This document shows, piece by piece, positions 1 to 8,053 of a DNA stretch of 64,000 bases. Position 1 is the stretch's first letter, and each line of letters starts with the position of its first letter. Under the pieces are notes generated by a model. That model was not told where the DNA came from and made no database searches. It worked only from the letters and a program-made list of their open reading frames with translations. This DNA is from Afifella sp. IM 167 (GTDB lineage Bacteria > Pseudomonadota > Alphaproteobacteria > Rhizobiales > Afifellaceae). The translations under genes and the position numbers were made by a program. The DNA lies in the NCBI RefSeq assembly GCF_020144925.1, contig NZ_NSLC01000005.1, positions 310,001-374,000 of the forward strand, written 5' to 3'.

Positions 1-734
1 TTCTGGCTGAAGGGACGCACGACGAGATCGGTGTCGATGCCTTCAAGGCCGGAAAGATCCACCGTTCCGTCCGCCGCCGCCGTCAGCTTGCCGAAGCCGA
101 CGCCCTTGGCGGAAAGCGCCACGGTAGCGGGCGCGCCGCTGGCGCGCGCCTTCCTCAGGCCCTCGCTGCGCTGGGCCTTGAGTTCGCCCGTCATCTCGCG
201 GGCCAGGAGCTCGATCAGCCCGGCGCCGAAGAGATGCGTCGTGCCCCGCTCGTTGGAGAATTGCGGGTCGAGGCTGTCGAAATCGGGCGTGTCGAAGCCT
301 TCCGACACGAAGGCGTTGGCCGTGAACGGGCCGGACCCGCCGGCGACCGGCTCGTGGTGGCACGAAGAGCAGGAATTGGCGTCGAGCCCCGTGCGGGAAA
401 AGGCGGTCTCCACCGCCCGCTTTCGCCGTGTCGGGATGATGGCCTGCGTCGCCATCGGTCGCCCGGCCCCGTCGGCGCGGGTGAATTTTCCGGTAAACAG
501 CCGCTCGCCATCCGAAATCAGCGCCTCGAGCCGGTCCTTGTCCAGCGGGCCGGCGAGCGCCTCGTAGTCGAGATGGCGGGTGACGACGCGCTCGCTCCAG
601 GGCGCCGGTTCGTCAGCGCCGGCGAAGGCGGGCTGTGCGCACATCACAAGCGCGGCGAGAAATCCCGCGCCGGGGCTGCGACGACAAGGCGGATGCTGGC
701 CGCTCTGCTGCGGCCGGCCGGGGGCTGCGCCCAT
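1..734 (-). CDS. di-haem cytochrome c / DHOR-like thiol oxidoreductase, C-terminus beyond window
   Basis: An open frame reads on the minus strand from an ATG at 734 to the left edge without a stop. A purine-rich GGAGGAAACGAGA Shine-Dalgarno lies directly upstream. The start is followed by a basic region and a short hydrophobic export segment ending at Ala-Phe-Ala-Gly, consistent with secretion to the periplasm. About 125 residues in there is a c-type haem motif, SCSSCHHEP, and about 50 residues later the segment HLFGAGLIELL. This resembles the di-haem oxidoreductases (COG3488-like), which carry two CxxCH haem sites; only the first is inside the window. It follows yidC on the same strand after 133 nt, where many Rhizobiales carry a ribosome-assembly GTPase instead. 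The family call is from motifs only, and the electron partner and substrate are unknown. Confidence 0.6.
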   Translation of the reverse strand, partial: MGAAPGRPQQSGQHPPCRRSPGAGFLAALVMCAQPAFAGADEPAPWSERVVTRHLDYEALAGPLDKDRLEALISDGERLFTGKFTRADGAGRPMATQAIIPTRRKRAVETAFSRTGLDANSCSSCHHEPVAGGSGPFTANAFVSEGFDTPDFDSLDPQFSNERGTTHLFGAGLIELLAREMTGELKAQRSEGLRKARASGAPATVALSAKGVGFGKLTAAADGTVDLSGLEGIDTDLVVRPFSQ

Positions 735-824
735 TCTCGTTTCCTCCCGGGCGAAGCTTCTCCCGAAAGGCGTGGCCGGTGCAAGCAGACTGCGCGCGGG
801 CCTGTGCGAGCAAAGTGCGAGTGG

Positions 825-847
825 GGCGGGGCGGCGTTCGCCCCGCC
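825..847 (-). terminator. hairpin after yidC
   Basis: A perfect 8-bp stem (GGCGGGGC / GCCCCGCC, 7-nt loop) begins 21 nt beyond the yidC stop. There is no T-run on the minus strand, so termination may be partial and the cytochrome gene downstream may be co-transcribed. Confidence 0.4.
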
Positions 848-867
848 GATGGCGGTCGGCCGAAGAG

Positions 868-2700
868 CTATTCGGCTTCGCTCTTCTTGCCGCCGAACAT
901 GCCCCTGAGATTGTCCCACAGCTCGATCTTGACGCCGTTCTTGCGCATGATCACGCCCTGCTGCAGCGCCGAGAGGGTGTTGTTCCAGGCCCAGTAGATG
1001 ACGAGGCCGGCCGGGAACGAGGCGAGCATGAAGGTGAAGATCACCGGCATCCAGGAGAAGATCATCTGCTGCGTCTTGTCCGGCGGCTGCGGGTTCATGC
1101 GCATCTGCACGAACATCGTCACGCCCATGATCAGCGGCCAAAGGCCGAGATGCAGGAAGGACGGCGCGTCGAAGGGCAACAGCCCGAAGAGCGTGAAGAC
1201 GTTCGTCGGATCGGGCGCCGAAAGGTCCTGGATCCAGCCGAAGAAGGGCGCGTGCCGCATCTCGATGGTGACGAACAGAACCTTGTAGAGCGAGAAGAAG
1301 ACCGGAATCTGGATGAGGACGGGCCAGCAGCCGGCGAGCGGATTGATCTTCTCGCGCTTGTAGAGCTCCATCATCTCGCGCTGCATGCCGGCCTTGTCGT
1401 CCTTGTGCCGCTCCTGCAGCTTTTTGATCTGCGGTTGCAGCTTCTTCATCTTCGACATCGACGTGTACGACTTGTTCGCCAGCGGGAAGAAGATGGCTTT
1501 GACGATGACGGTGACCGCGAGGATCGCGAGGCCGAAATTGCCGAGGAAGCGGAAGAGGAAGTCGATGACCTGGAACATCGGCTTCGTCAGGAAGTAGAAC
1601 CAGCCCCAGTCGATCAGCAGGTTGAGGCGGTCGACGCCGGGATTCTCCTCATACTGGTTGAGGAGCTGCACGACCTTGGCGCCGGCGAAGAGGCGCGTCT
1701 CGCTGGTCGCCGTGCCGCCGGCCGGCGCGGAGACCGCGTCGCCGAGGAAATCGGCCTGGTAGGTTTCGACCGGGCCCGCCTCGCTCCGCAGGAAGCGGCC
1801 CTGGAAGGGCGTTCCCCCGGCCGGGATCAGCGCCGAGGCCCAGTATTTGTCGGTGATGCCGAGCCAGCCGCTGGAGACCTTCGGCGGCGTCACCTGCTCC
1901 TCCTCGAGGTCGGAATAGTCGACCTCCCTGAGCCCGTCGTCGCCGAAGACGCCGATCGGCCCCTCATGGAGGATGTAATAGGCTTGCCCTGCCGGCCTGC
2001 CGTGCCGGGAAATGAGCCCGTAGGGATAGAGCGACACCGCCTCGCCGGTCGAATTGCCGACGCTCTGGCTGACGGTGAACATGTAGTTCTCGTCGACCGA
2101 GATCTTGCGCTGGAAGATGAGGCCGGAGCCGTTCTGCCAGAAGAGCGTCACGGGGCTCTCCGGCGTCAGCTCGGTGCTGTCGCTCTGCCAGATGGTGTTG
2201 GCGTCCGGCACGTCCGGCCCGCCCTGCGGGGAGACCCAGCCGAATTCCGCATAATAGGCATTCGGCGAACCGGCCGGCGAGAAGAGCTCGATCATCGGGC
2301 TCTTCGGGTCGGTGGTCTCGTGGTAGCGCTTCAGCTTCAGCTCGTCGATCCGCCCGCCGCGCAGGTTGATCGAGCCGGTGAGCGCCGGCGTCTCGATGGT
2401 GAGGCGGGGTGCTTCCTCGGCCGGCTGCGCTTCGCTTGCCGAAGCCGCGGGCGCGCCGGAAGCCGGGGCCGTGGTGCCCGAGCCGTCGGCCGAGGGGATC
2501 TGCGGCGTGGGGCCGGAGGGCGAAGCGGGCTCGCCGCTCGTCGGCGCTCCGGGGGCGCCGGCGGGCGCCTCTGCCTGCTGCGCGGCCTCTTGCTGCTGGC
2601 GCTGCGCCTCGATGCGCGGCCCGGCGATGAAGTACTGCCAGCCCAGCAGAATGGCCAGCGACAGCGCGATGGCGATGAAGACGTTGCGGTTATTGTCCAT
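868..2700 (-). CDS. yidC: membrane protein insertase YidC
   Basis: This 610-residue protein inserts and folds inner-membrane proteins, alone or with SecYEG. It starts MDNNRNVF, the usual proteobacterial YidC N-terminus, with the first membrane segment at about residues 7-25. A Pro/Ala/Ser-rich linker leads to the large periplasmic domain, roughly residues 95-350. The conserved YidC/Oxa1 core follows, with about five membrane segments from about residue 370 and a basic cytoplasmic loop containing KLQERHKDDKAGMQREMMEL. The length fits alphaproteobacterial YidC. The ATG overlaps the rnpA stop by one base, so the two are translationally coupled. No yidD lies between them, although many bacteria have one there. 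Expression is probably from the rpmH promoter. Confidence 0.97.
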   Translation of the reverse strand: MDNNRNVFIAIALSLAILLGWQYFIAGPRIEAQRQQQEAAQQAEAPAGAPGAPTSGEPASPSGPTPQIPSADGSGTTAPASGAPAASASEAQPAEEAPRLTIETPALTGSINLRGGRIDELKLKRYHETTDPKSPMIELFSPAGSPNAYYAEFGWVSPQGGPDVPDANTIWQSDSTELTPESPVTLFWQNGSGLIFQRKISVDENYMFTVSQSVGNSTGEAVSLYPYGLISRHGRPAGQAYYILHEGPIGVFGDDGLREVDYSDLEEEQVTPPKVSSGWLGITDKYWASALIPAGGTPFQGRFLRSEAGPVETYQADFLGDAVSAPAGGTATSETRLFAGAKVVQLLNQYEENPGVDRLNLLIDWGWFYFLTKPMFQVIDFLFRFLGNFGLAILAVTVIVKAIFFPLANKSYTSMSKMKKLQPQIKKLQERHKDDKAGMQREMMELYKREKINPLAGCWPVLIQIPVFFSLYKVLFVTIEMRHAPFFGWIQDLSAPDPTNVFTLFGLLPFDAPSFLHLGLWPLIMGVTMFVQMRMNPQPPDKTQQMIFSWMPVIFTFMLASFPAGLVIYWAWNNTLSALQQGVIMRKNGVKIELWDNLRGMFGGKKSEAE

Positions 2701-3110
2701 CAGCGACCAGTCCTTCGGCGCTTCGGCCGGTTTGTCGGCGTCTTGCGCGACCGGCGCTTGCGGCCGGTTCCTCTGTCGTCGGAATCGGCCTCGCCTCTGC
2801 CCAGCCCCCGGGCAAGATCGCTGACAAGGCCCTGAAAGTCGGCTCTTAGCGCGTCGGGGCGCGCCACCACCACATGGTCTGTTGGCGCACCTGCCGCGGC
2901 GTGTTCGGCCTGTCGGAAGGCTTCCTTGAGGCGCCGGCGGATGCGGTTGCGCACCACGGCCGAGCGCGCGGTGCGCTTGGAGACGGTGAAGCCGACCCGC
3001 GAGGCCTCTGCGCCCTCATGCTCCGTGCTTTCCAGCACGAAGCTCTGGCGTGCGTAGCGTCTCCCGCCGCGCACGGCGAGGAAATCACGTCGCTTCTTGA
3101 GACGCTGCAT
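2700..3110 (-). CDS. rnpA: ribonuclease P protein component
   Basis: This basic 136-residue protein is the protein subunit of RNase P, which matures the 5' ends of tRNAs. The chosen start gives MQRLKKRRDFLAV; the reading frame is open further upstream but that part only shadows rpmH. The RNase P signature RNRIRRRLKEAFR is present, as is the preceding GFTVSKRTARSAV. The last roughly 30 residues are a very basic tail rich in Arg and Lys. It lies 29 nt after rpmH and overlaps yidC by one base, the standard ribosomal-protein L34 operon order. Confidence 0.95.
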   Translation of the reverse strand: MQRLKKRRDFLAVRGGRRYARQSFVLESTEHEGAEASRVGFTVSKRTARSAVVRNRIRRRLKEAFRQAEHAAAGAPTDHVVVARPDALRADFQGLVSDLARGLGRGEADSDDRGTGRKRRSRKTPTNRPKRRRTGR

Positions 3111-3139
3111 CACCGGGGCGCTTTCGGGGCGCCGGTCTG

Positions 3140-3274
3140 TCAGGCGGAAAGGCGCTTGCGCCCCTTGGCCCGCCTGCGGGCGATCACCTGGCGGCCGTTC
3201 TTGGTGGCCATGCGAGCCCGAAAGCCGTGACGGCGCTTGCGCACCAGGCGGCTCGGTTGAAAGGTCCGTTTCAT
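3140..3274 (-). CDS. rpmH: 50S ribosomal protein L34
   Basis: This 44-codon gene encodes a highly basic protein beginning [20 protein letters not shown] and ending [12 protein letters not shown], which matches L34 along its whole length (44 residues is the usual size). L34 is a small protein of the large ribosomal subunit. It is the first gene of the rpmH-rnpA-yidC transcription unit, and its product accounts for all of the otherwise uninterpretable open frame upstream of rnpA. Confidence 0.97.
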   Translation of the reverse strand: MKRTFQPSRLVRKRRHGFRARMATKNGRQVIARRRAKGRKRLSA

Positions 3275-3421
3275 GTCTCGTCCTGCCGGCTGCGGCAGCC
3301 CTCAAGCTGGTGAACGGAAGTCAGCCGGTATCTGCGAGGACCCTGAAAGCTGCTTCGATGTTCGGAATTTGGCCCGTCTCCGATCCACCTTGATCGGCCT
3401 ACGGCGCTTTTTCGCGAGCGC

Positions 3422-3451
3422 GATATAGGGTCAATGCCCGCGGGAAGTCAA
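3422..3451 (-). promoter_or_regulatory. predicted sigma-70 promoter for rpmH-rnpA-yidC
   Basis: Read on the minus strand there is TTGACT at 3451-3446, an 18-nt spacer, and TATATC at 3427-3422. It lies about 150 bp upstream of rpmH in the only non-coding stretch before the operon. Prediction from sequence only. Confidence 0.5.
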
Positions 3452-3700
3452 CGCACGGCGGACACGCCCCCTTCGCCGTCACGCCCGCCGTCAGCCCCGG
3501 CGTCACGTCGATGTGAGGGGCCGCACGGGCCGCCATCAATTCGGGGTGAGAAACGCGCATCGGCGCCTTTTGTCCCTTACCTTTGGCTGTGCAGGCGGGC
3601 GAAAGCGCGTCAAGTGGCCTTGCGCCTGAGGACAGTCGGGGAAATCCTCCCTGTCCGGGGGCTTGGCAGAAGGGCGAAAAGCGTGCAGGCGGAAGAAGAC

Positions 3701-4441
3701 ATGACGCATGAATGCTCCGCGCCCGGCGGGAGCCACGGCGGCTGGCTGCGCTGGATGCCGGTCGTCCTCGTCCTCGTCCTCCTTGCCGCCTTCTATGCCT
3801 TCGGCGGCCACCGCTATCTGTCCCTCGACGCCATCGCCGAGCAGAAGGAAGCCCTGCAGGATCTGGTGATGCAGCGCCTGGTTCTGGCGGCCGGCCTCTA
3901 CGTTCTCGCCTATATTGCCCTCGTCGCCGTCTCCTTCCCGGGCGCCAGCATCGTCACCATCGCGGGCGGCCTCATGTTCGGCTGGATGCTGGGCGGCGCT
4001 CTTTCCGCCGTCGGCGCCACCATCGGCGCCTGCATCATCTTCATGATCGCCCGCACCTCCTTCGGCGAGGTTCTGCAGAAGAAGGCCGGGCGGCGCCTGA
4101 AGCGGCTGCGCGAGGGCTTCCAGGAGGATGCCTTCAGCTACCTGTTGTTCCTGCGTCTGGCGCCGATCTTTCCCTTCTGGGTCATCAATCTCGCCCCGGC
4201 GCTCTTCGGCATGCGCCTGGCGCCCTATGCGCTCGCCACCTTCCTCGGCATCCTGCCGGGCACCTTCGCCTATTCCTATTTCGGCGACGGTCTCGGCACG
4301 GCTCTCGACGAGGAGGGCCCCCTCATTTCCGGCCAGCTCCTCCTCGGATTTGCGCTTCTGGGCCTTGCCGCCCTCCTTCCCATCGTGTTGAAGCGCTGGC
4401 GACGTGCCGCGAGAAGAACAGAACAGGCGCCGAGGTCCTGA
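3701..4441 (+). CDS. TVP38/TMEM64 family membrane protein
   Basis: This 246-residue integral membrane protein belongs to the VTT/SNARE-associated (DedA-like) superfamily. The start at 3701 is preceded by GGAAGAAG and gives MTHECSAPGG; the frame is open further upstream but without a good ribosome site. Hydrophobic segments lie at about residues 18-36, 61-80, 84-118, 146-165, 172-190 and 205-230. The family core FPGASIVTIAGGLMFGW is present, followed by RLAPIFPFWVINLAPALFGM. The next gene, a MerA-like flavoprotein, follows closely or overlaps depending on its start. TVP38 proteins and such flavoproteins are often neighbours or fused in bacteria, which suggests a shared but undefined membrane or redox role. 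Confidence 0.88.
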   Translation: MTHECSAPGGSHGGWLRWMPVVLVLVLLAAFYAFGGHRYLSLDAIAEQKEALQDLVMQRLVLAAGLYVLAYIALVAVSFPGASIVTIAGGLMFGWMLGGALSAVGATIGACIIFMIARTSFGEVLQKKAGRRLKRLREGFQEDAFSYLLFLRLAPIFPFWVINLAPALFGMRLAPYALATFLGILPGTFAYSYFGDGLGTALDEEGPLISGQLLLGFALLGLAALLPIVLKRWRRAARRTEQAPRS

Positions 4442-4469
4442 GCCTCTTCAGGGCGGGAGCGAAGAGGAA

Positions 4470-5894
4470 TTGAGCGACATCATCGAAACCGATATCTGCG
4501 TCATCGGGGCCGGCTCGGCCGGCCTGACGCTCGCCGCGGCCGCCGCCGCCTTCGACGTGCCGGTCGTGCTGGTGGAGAAGGGCGCCATGGGCGGCGACTG
4601 CCTCAACACCGGCTGCGTGCCGTCCAAGGCGCTGATCGCCGCTGCCCGCCATGTCGCCCATATCCGCGAGGCGTCCCGTTTCGGCGTTCATGCCGGCACG
4701 CCGCAGATCGACTACGTTGCCGTGCGTTCCCATGTCGACAGCGTGATCGCGGCCATTGCGCCGAATGATTCCGCCGAACGCTTCACCGGCCTCGGCACCG
4801 AAGTCGTGCGGGCCGAGGGGCGGTTCGTCGACAGGCGCACGCTCGAGGCGGGCGGCAGGCAGATCCGCGCCCGCCGCTTCGTCATCGCCGCCGGTTCTTC
4901 GCCCGCCGTGCCCGAGATCGAGGGCCTTCCCCAGGTCCCCTATCTCACCAACGAGAGCCTCTTCGACCTCGAAAAGCTGCCCAGCCACCTCATCGTCATC
5001 GGCGGCGGGCCGATCGGCATGGAGATGGCGCAGGCCTTCCGCCGCCTCGGTTCGGACGTCACCATCCTGGAGGCGAACCGCGTTCTCTCCCACGACGATC
5101 CCGAGCTCGCGGCGGTCGTCCGCCGCCGCCTCGTTGCCGAGGGCGTCGTCATCCGCGAGGGCGTCAAGGTGGAGCGCGTCGCCCGGCGCGGCCGCTACGG
5201 CGTGCGCGTGCATCTCGCCGCAGCGGAGGGGGGGGACGACATGGTCGACGGCACGCAGCTTCTTCTCGCCGTCGGTCGCAGGCCCAATGTCGAGGGCCTG
5301 GGCCTTGAGGAGGCGGGGGTCGAGACCGGCCCGAAGGGCATCGTCACGAACGAGCGGCTGCGCACTGCCAATCGTCGCATCTATGCCATCGGCGACATTT
5401 CCGGCGGCTTCCAGTTCACCCATTGGGCAAGCTACGAAGCGGGTCAGGCGCTGCGCTCCATCCTCTTCCGCTTCGGCGGCAAGGTGAAGCGGGAGCTGAT
5501 CCCCTGGGTCACCTACACCGATCCCGAGCTCGCCCATGTCGGCCTGACGCTGGCGGAGGCGCAGGCGCGGGCGAAGGGGCTGAAGATCCTGCGCTGGCCG
5601 TTCTCGGAGAACGACCGCGCGGAGACGGAGCGCTCCACCGAGGGCTTCGTGCGCGTCCTCGCCGCCAAAAATGGAAAGATTCTCGGCGCCGACATCGTCG
5701 GCCGCGGCGCCGGCGAACTCATCGCGCCCTGGGCGCTTGCCGTCTCCAAGGGCCTCAAGGTGCAGGACATGATGGCGACGGTCCTGCCCTATCCGACCTT
5801 GTCGGAAGCGGGAAAGCGGGCCGCGACCAGCTTCTACGTGCCCGTGCCCGAGGCGGCCAAGCGCGCCGCCCGGCTCCTGCGTCGCTTCGGCTGA
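4470..5894 (+). CDS. MerA-like FAD-dependent pyridine nucleotide-disulfide oxidoreductase
   Basis: This class I flavoprotein disulfide reductase has 474 residues from a TTG at 4470; a GTG at 4404 would add 22 residues and overlap the TVP38 gene. The FAD dinucleotide fold (ICVIGAGSAGL) is followed by the redox-active disulfide in GGDCLNTGCVPSKAL, an NAD(P) fold (LIVIGGGPIGMEMA), a second FAD motif (IYAIGDIS) and the dimerisation domain. The C-terminal catalytic His of glutathione and lipoamide reductases is replaced: the motif reads YPTLSE instead of HPTxSE. There is no N-terminal heavy-metal domain and no vicinal Cys pair at the C-terminus, so true mercuric reductase activity is unlikely. It is best described as a MerA-like reductase of unknown substrate that probably works with the TVP38 protein. 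Confidence 0.85.
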   Translation: MSDIIETDICVIGAGSAGLTLAAAAAAFDVPVVLVEKGAMGGDCLNTGCVPSKALIAAARHVAHIREASRFGVHAGTPQIDYVAVRSHVDSVIAAIAPNDSAERFTGLGTEVVRAEGRFVDRRTLEAGGRQIRARRFVIAAGSSPAVPEIEGLPQVPYLTNESLFDLEKLPSHLIVIGGGPIGMEMAQAFRRLGSDVTILEANRVLSHDDPELAAVVRRRLVAEGVVIREGVKVERVARRGRYGVRVHLAAAEGGDDMVDGTQLLLAVGRRPNVEGLGLEEAGVETGPKGIVTNERLRTANRRIYAIGDISGGFQFTHWASYEAGQALRSILFRFGGKVKRELIPWVTYTDPELAHVGLTLAEAQARAKGLKILRWPFSENDRAETERSTEGFVRVLAAKNGKILGADIVGRGAGELIAPWALAVSKGLKVQDMMATVLPYPTLSEAGKRAATSFYVPVPEAAKRAARLLRRFG

Positions 5895-5942
5895 AACGCG
5901 CCCCGCCCGCGCTCCGTAACTAAGGCGCGCGCCTCCCCTTGA

Positions 5943-5963
5943 CGCCCCGCCCTGCGCGGGGCG
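5943..5963 (+). terminator. hairpin between reductase and histidine kinase
   Basis: A perfect 8-bp stem (CGCCCCGC / GCGGGGCG, 5-nt loop) lies about 50 nt after the reductase stop. It lacks a T-run, so it may be a weak terminator or an mRNA-stabilising hairpin. Confidence 0.35.
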
Positions 5964-6006
5964 CAATGTGTGCCAGCCGGAAGGCGGCGGATCGGCCGGA
6001 AAAAAC

Positions 6007-7482
6007 GTGAACCTCAGAGCGACATTGGCCCGTTGGCGGCCGCATCCCGGCAGGTGGTTCGCCAGCGGCCTGTCCGCCAAGCTGCTCGTCCTGACCATCG
6101 CCTTCGTGATGGTGGCCGAGATCCTCATCTATGTCCCCTCCGTCGCCAATTTCCGCAACATGTGGCTGAACGAGAAGCTGGAGGCGGCTTCCATCGCCGC
6201 GCTGGCAGCCTCCAACCCGGACGGACCGGCCTTGCCGGAGGAGGTGCAGGACCGGCTGCTGGAGGCGATCGGCATGGAGGCGATCGCCATGCTGAAGGAC
6301 GGCCAGCACATCCTGATTGCCGCCGGCGACATGCCGGCCGAGGTCGCCGCCCATCACGACCTCACCCAGGTGCGTCCGCTGGAATCGATCCGCGCCGCCT
6401 TCGCCACCCTCCTTTCCGGGGGCGGCGACAGGCTGATCCGCGTCTCCGGCACGCCGCCGCGCGGCATGACCGTGTTCGAGATCGTCCTGCGGGAAAACGA
6501 GCTGCGCCAGGCCATGCTGCGCTACTCGCGCAACATCCTGCTTCTTTCGCTCGCCATTTCGGCCATCACCGCGACGCTCGTCTATCTGGCGCTGCGCCTG
6601 ATGATCGTGCGCCCCATCCAGCGGCTCGCCGCGCGCATGCAGGATTTTTCCGACAATCCGGAGGATGCGAGCCGCGTTCTTTCGCCCTCCGGCCGGCGCG
6701 ACGAGATCGGCCGGGCCGAGGAGCGGCTGGCGGCGATGCAGTCGGCGCTGCGCGACATGCTGGCGCAGCGCCGCCATCTCGCCGATCTCGGCCTCGCCGT
6801 CTCCAAGATCAACCACGACCTCAGGAACATCCTCGCTTCCGCCCAGCTCTTTTCCGACCATCTGGCGACGGCGGACGATCCGCTGGTGCGCCGCATCGCT
6901 CCCAAGCTCGTCGGCACCATCGACCGGGCGATCGGCTATACACGCTCCGTGCTCTCCTATGGCGGCGCGCGCGAGGCCGATCCGGTGCGCCGCCTCGTCT
7001 CGGCGCGGCGGCTGGTGGAGGACGTGGCGGAAATCCTCGGCGTCGGCGCCCAGGATTCCGTTTCCTTCGACAACCGCGTGCCCACCGATCTGGAAATCGA
7101 CGCGGATCCGGACCAGCTCTTCCGGGTGATGCTCAACCTGGCGCGCAACGCCCAGCAGGCGCTGACCTCCGACGAGAGCGGTGCGGTCATCCGCCGCCTC
7201 TGGGTGGAGGGCGAGCGCCAGGGCACGGTGGCGCATCTGAGGGTCTGCGATACCGGCCCCGGCCTGCCGAAGAAGGCGAAGGATGCGCTCTATGAACCGT
7301 TCAAGGGCTCGGCCCGTCCGGGCGGCGTCGGCCTTGGCCTTGCGATCGCCCGCGAGATCGTCATCGCCCATGGCGGCGAATTGAGGCTGATCGAGCGCCC
7401 GGGCGCGGGCGCTGTCTTCGAGATCGTTCTTCCCGACAGGCCCGTCAGCCTTGCCGCGGTACGCGATCGCAGGAAGGCCTGA
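6007..7482 (+). CDS. sensor histidine kinase, orphan
   Basis: This two-membrane-segment sensor kinase has 491 residues from a GTG at 6007, preceded by GGAAAAAAC; a GTG at 5968 is an alternative. Transmembrane segments lie near residues 20-40 and 175-198 and flank a periplasmic sensor region of about 130 residues. A HAMP linker follows (VRPIQRLAARMQDFS). The H-box reads SKINHDLRNILAS, with His as the predicted phosphorylation site. The ATP domain shows an N-box (LNLARNAQQAL), a G1 box (DTGPGLP) and a G2 box (GGVGLGLAIARE). No response regulator is adjacent, so the partner must be elsewhere. The signal is unknown. Confidence 0.9.
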   Translation: MNLRATLARWRPHPGRWFASGLSAKLLVLTIAFVMVAEILIYVPSVANFRNMWLNEKLEAASIAALAASNPDGPALPEEVQDRLLEAIGMEAIAMLKDGQHILIAAGDMPAEVAAHHDLTQVRPLESIRAAFATLLSGGGDRLIRVSGTPPRGMTVFEIVLRENELRQAMLRYSRNILLLSLAISAITATLVYLALRLMIVRPIQRLAARMQDFSDNPEDASRVLSPSGRRDEIGRAEERLAAMQSALRDMLAQRRHLADLGLAVSKINHDLRNILASAQLFSDHLATADDPLVRRIAPKLVGTIDRAIGYTRSVLSYGGAREADPVRRLVSARRLVEDVAEILGVGAQDSVSFDNRVPTDLEIDADPDQLFRVMLNLARNAQQALTSDESGAVIRRLWVEGERQGTVAHLRVCDTGPGLPKKAKDALYEPFKGSARPGGVGLGLAIAREIVIAHGGELRLIERPGAGAVFEIVLPDRPVSLAAVRDRRKA

Positions 7483-7672
7483 GGCGACGCCCGCCGGGCG
7501 GGCAGGCGCACCTGTTGCGCCGTCGGCCGACCGTACACCCTGCCGCCGAGCCAAGTTCGCGCCCTGCCGAAAAGCCGCGGCGAGGGGTTTTCAGGCGCTT
7601 GCATTCAGCCGGCCGAGCAATTAGGTGTGTCGCTCCGCGGCGCGCCCTTGGCGCCGGCCGCGCTTTCGGCAG

Positions 7673-7749
7673 GCACCGGTAGCTCAGCTGGATAGAGCAC
7701 CAGACTACGAATCTGGGGGTCAGGGGTTCGAATCCTCTCCGGTGCGCCA
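7673..7749 (+). tRNA. tRNA-Arg (anticodon ACG)
   Basis: A 77-nt cloverleaf is visible: acceptor GCACCGG pairs with CCGGTGC, the D-arm contains AGCTCAGCTGGA, the anticodon stem CCAGA/TCTGG encloses a CTACGAA loop (ACG), and the T-arm has GGTTCGAATCC. CCA is encoded at the end. The sequence after it changes to lower GC and accessory genes, as is common behind tRNA genes used as integration sites. Confidence 0.97.
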
Positions 7750-8053
7750 TTTTCTCCAGACTAGTCATGAAATGTTCGCACCGTTGTTGGTCGCGGATTC
7801 CTGATCCTGCAACGGGATAACTGCTCCGTGAGAGCCATTTCTCATGGCGAGGCCAGCAGGCGTGGGCGCACTATTTCAGGTTCGACTACTATTGCCAGAC
7901 CAGTCAAAGTGGCCGTGGCTGCTGAATGAGGTGTGGGCAACGCCGGTTTGGGCTAGTGCAGATCGCGATAGAGGCCGATGCAGAATTTGTGTAGGAGTGT
8001 ACTTTGTATCACCGCGAATCAGTTTCTCGTTGTGAGTAATTCTGAACAGGTTC
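7750..8053. other. 304-bp non-coding stretch of lower GC behind tRNA-Arg
   Basis: This stretch is visibly less GC-rich than the surrounding genes. I see no convincing ORF with a ribosome site, no inverted repeat of note, and no integrase remnant. It ends at the HD-domain gene, whose promoter presumably lies here. Confidence 0.5.

Noticed and set aside
580-2835. 751-codon open frame on the plus strand opposite yidC
   Set aside because: It is antisense to a clear yidC. High GC with biased third positions leaves such frames open; the sequence is Arg/Glu/Leu-rich and resembles no protein.
4470-5894. Annotation as mercuric reductase (merA)
   Set aside because: No metal-binding N-terminal domain, no C-terminal Cys pair, and no mer operon genes nearby.
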